A stretch of DNA of 19,838 nt, taken from positions 1 to 19,838 of the forward strand of contig JAAAUF010000787.1 of assembly GCA_015499985.1 (NCBI GenBank), in the 5' to 3' direction. Below the pieces are notes generated by a model. That model searched no databases and was not told the origin of the DNA. It was given only the letters and a program-made list of their open reading frames with translations. Every line of letters begins with the position of its first letter. Position 1 is the first letter of the stretch. Made by a program: the position numbers and the translations under genes. This document shows positions 18,085 through 19,838 of this stretch, piece by piece. The DNA comes from Haplosporangium gracile (Eukaryota; Mortierellomycota; Mortierellomycetes; Mortierellales; Mortierellaceae).

Positions 18085-19380
18085 AGCTCACTGCACACAT
18101 TCATCAGCACCCTAAACAGCAACCATATGCAATACGTTTGATGATAAATAAATACTATTTTACTGACAATAACTGCCTCAAGGACAGTGCTAGCGAATTG
18201 TCTAATTGTCTGGTGGTTGGGAGTATGAACGAAGAGAAACGAAGTAACGAGTAAGAAGGTTCATCTTACTATGTCCTTATTCTTGAGCAGTATTGATAGC
18301 GCCTGAACAAGGGGCAAGTAGATAGCTTATTTACTTTGTCAAAAAGAAAAAGAAAAGAATGTGAATCTCCCAGTGAGATTTTTTTATCTATCCACAAACC
18401 ACAATACGAGGAAAAAAAAAAAAGTGCAATAGACAAGACAAGAAGAATACAGCTACAAGATAAAAGATTGTCATCACAGAATCGGGATAAAGGTCCTGAC
18501 TACGCGACAACAATACACAAAAGGAAAGTGTGGAAAGCAAAGAAAGAAAAGAAAGGAAAGAAAAGTGAGGAATAAGGTGGAGGGCTGAAAAGGAGTATCA
18601 ATCTGAGTGGCTATCAAGGTCAAAGGGATATGCAAAGGTAGGGTTTTCTATTAGGGAGCTGGAGTCCAATCTTTATTACTAGTTTTGTTGCGCCTATTCA
18701 TGCTCCTTTAAGAACCGACGGCCGCGCCAATGAAGGATAAACCGATCGGTGGTGAGTCAAAACGTCAAAGACCTTCGCTATCGGTTTTTCATGCTAAACC
18801 CTTGTAACCAAAGATAAAAAAAAAAGAAACAAAAAGAAAACAAAGAGAACAGGAATGTGTAACTTCTAAAGATTAGTAACAAGAGAGAAAGCAAGAAGAA
18901 GTCAATTGGTCGGAACAAAACACTGCATCGGTAAAGGTCAGACAGCAACAATCGATCACACCGTCAAGAGCTGTAAACAAAAAGCAAAGTAGTAAACATC
19001 TTTCCTAGGATAGGAGAAGCGAGCATTGGTGTCGCGTCAACGCCGCCACAAACAAACACTTAGCCCAAAAATGAGAAATAATTAATTCACTCTCTGGTTG
19101 CTTTGAATTGTTAAAGATAAACTCGCGTGGTCCTGGGCTTGTTGACCGCCAGGACTATCTCTCTCTCTCTCTCAAAATCTCAACAAGATGAATGTCACGA
19201 GGTGCAACATACGTTACAGGACAGCGAATAACATGTCAGGATGGAAAGGTGCAAACAGACATCATAGTACAAAGAAGCAAAGAAGATGGGCATTGATATC
19301 TATTTATGTATGATGAAGGGAACGAGAAAGAAAGTAAAGGAAGGAAGAAAATGAAGTGAAGGCAAGACAATTTGACTCAC
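18081..19380. other. A-rich region without a supported gene
   Basis: About 1.3 kb of A- and GA-rich DNA. It holds a short CT dinucleotide run (19158-19173) and an 8-bp inverted repeat AAACCGAT/ATCGGTTT (18739-18746 and 18780-18787) that could be chance. If the exon at 19381-19674 is real, downstream exons of that minus-strand gene should lie here. Some stretches on that strand stay open for 30-50 codons (for example about 19290-19190 and 19155-19000), but they have no recognizable domain and I do not call them. Confidence 0.35.
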
Positions 19381-19674
19381 GCGCCATTTTTTATCACAAC
19401 CGATCATTGACACAAGATCCCATTTCCCATGGGAAAACAGATATGGTATCGAAACTGCCCAGTTCGTGACAGAGGCAAGGCGAATGCCAGGAGTTTGGGA
19501 CGTAATGTTGACTTCGTCCTCTCCGGGGGGTTCCGTTGAGGCGGATGGCGATCGTTCCGAATTTTTGAGAGGAGAAGAGTGGCGAGATCCTGGGGAAGGA
19601 AGGCGGGATTGAGGGGAACCCTGAGGGGGTGATCCAGGGTTGGTGGCAGGTTCCTGTGTTAATGGGGCACGCAT
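19381..19674 (-). CDS. Possible coding exon of a Ser/Pro-rich protein, partial gene at right edge
   Basis: The frame starts at ATG 19674 (MRAPLTQEPATNPGSPPQGS) and runs 98 codons to a consensus GTGAGT donor whose first base is 19380. The frame is also open upstream of this ATG to a stop near 19764, with a non-repetitive reading (ALAQTIVARSPHFDQLHYTR), so the exon may start further right by splicing and the true start may lie elsewhere. The first ~60 residues are Ser/Pro-rich and probably disordered. The last ~40 (GIRLASVTNWAVSIPYLFSH then GKWDLVSMIGCDKKWR) look like the beginning of a folded region. I do not recognise a family and found no convincing next exon, so a pseudogene or a chance frame remains possible. 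Confidence 0.4.
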
Positions 19675-19838
19675 CTCTGTCTCGTCGCGGGAGGTCCTGG
19701 TGTAGTGAAGTTGGTCAAAATGGGGGGATCTTGCTACAATGGTCTGAGCTAGGGCTGGGTTCTTTTAAGAACATCTGGGGTAAGAGCAAGGAGTTCGCAT
19801 ATATGAGATCTAAACTAACAACAGGGGAAGAAAAAGGG

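Noticed and set aside
18739..18787. 8-bp inverted repeat AAACCGAT ... ATCGGTTT
   Set aside because: Short arms with a 33-base gap and no T-run or transcript nearby; expected by chance over this length.
1..19838. tRNA genes, searched by eye for GGTTCGANTCC-type B boxes on both strands
   Set aside because: The few GTTCGA occurrences lie in coding exons or lack a matching A box and acceptor stem.

Overview
The window looks like a piece of a filamentous fungal nuclear genome, most likely an early-diverging lineage such as Mucoromycota/Mortierella-like fungi. The reasons are intron-rich genes with GT..AG introns of about 100-870 bp, pyrimidine-rich tracts and CAA-rich leaders before start codons, many microsatellites, Ser/Thr/Pro-rich proteins, and no bacterial-style operons. 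The taxonomic placement is an inference from style, not from a marker gene. I saw no tRNA, rRNA, transposon, CRISPR array or viral gene.

Layout. Positions 311-5663 (minus strand) hold a seven-exon gene for a ~1206-residue TACC-domain protein, a microtubule and spindle-pole adaptor of the Alp7/TacA type. Its C-terminal coiled coil is split over exons 4-7, and I reconstructed all of its splice phases. Positions 6752-8350 (minus) hold an intronless F-box protein, a probable SCF ubiquitin-ligase substrate receptor. Positions 10114-13278 (plus) hold a six-exon gene for a ~423-residue protein with an unusual architecture: an N-terminal membrane anchor, an acidic linker, a PAM2 motif (ligand of the poly(A)-binding protein MLLE domain) and two tandem CCCH zinc fingers. 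Positions 17491-17928 (plus) hold a small, strongly codon-biased, charged alpha-helical protein of unknown function. At 19381-19674 (minus) there is a plausible but unproven Ser/Pro-rich coding exon that may continue beyond the right edge.

The long stretches between genes are promoter and UTR DNA rich in CT tracts and microsatellites. Two parts stand out. Around 14.4-15.5 kb the minus strand carries three consensus GTAAGT donors with matching acceptors, which suggests an unannotated spliced transcript or a decayed gene. Around 15.8-16.3 kb there are three ACGCGT (MluI cell-cycle box) hexamers and a TATA-like run.

The genes do not form one pathway. The F-box and PAM2/CCCH genes are divergent and share a 1.76 kb intergenic region. 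The best candidate for undescribed biology is the membrane-anchored PAM2/CCCH protein. It has the layout expected of a tether that holds poly(A)-bound mRNA on an organelle surface, loosely similar in logic to the mitochondrial RNA tether AKAP1 of animals but built from different parts.
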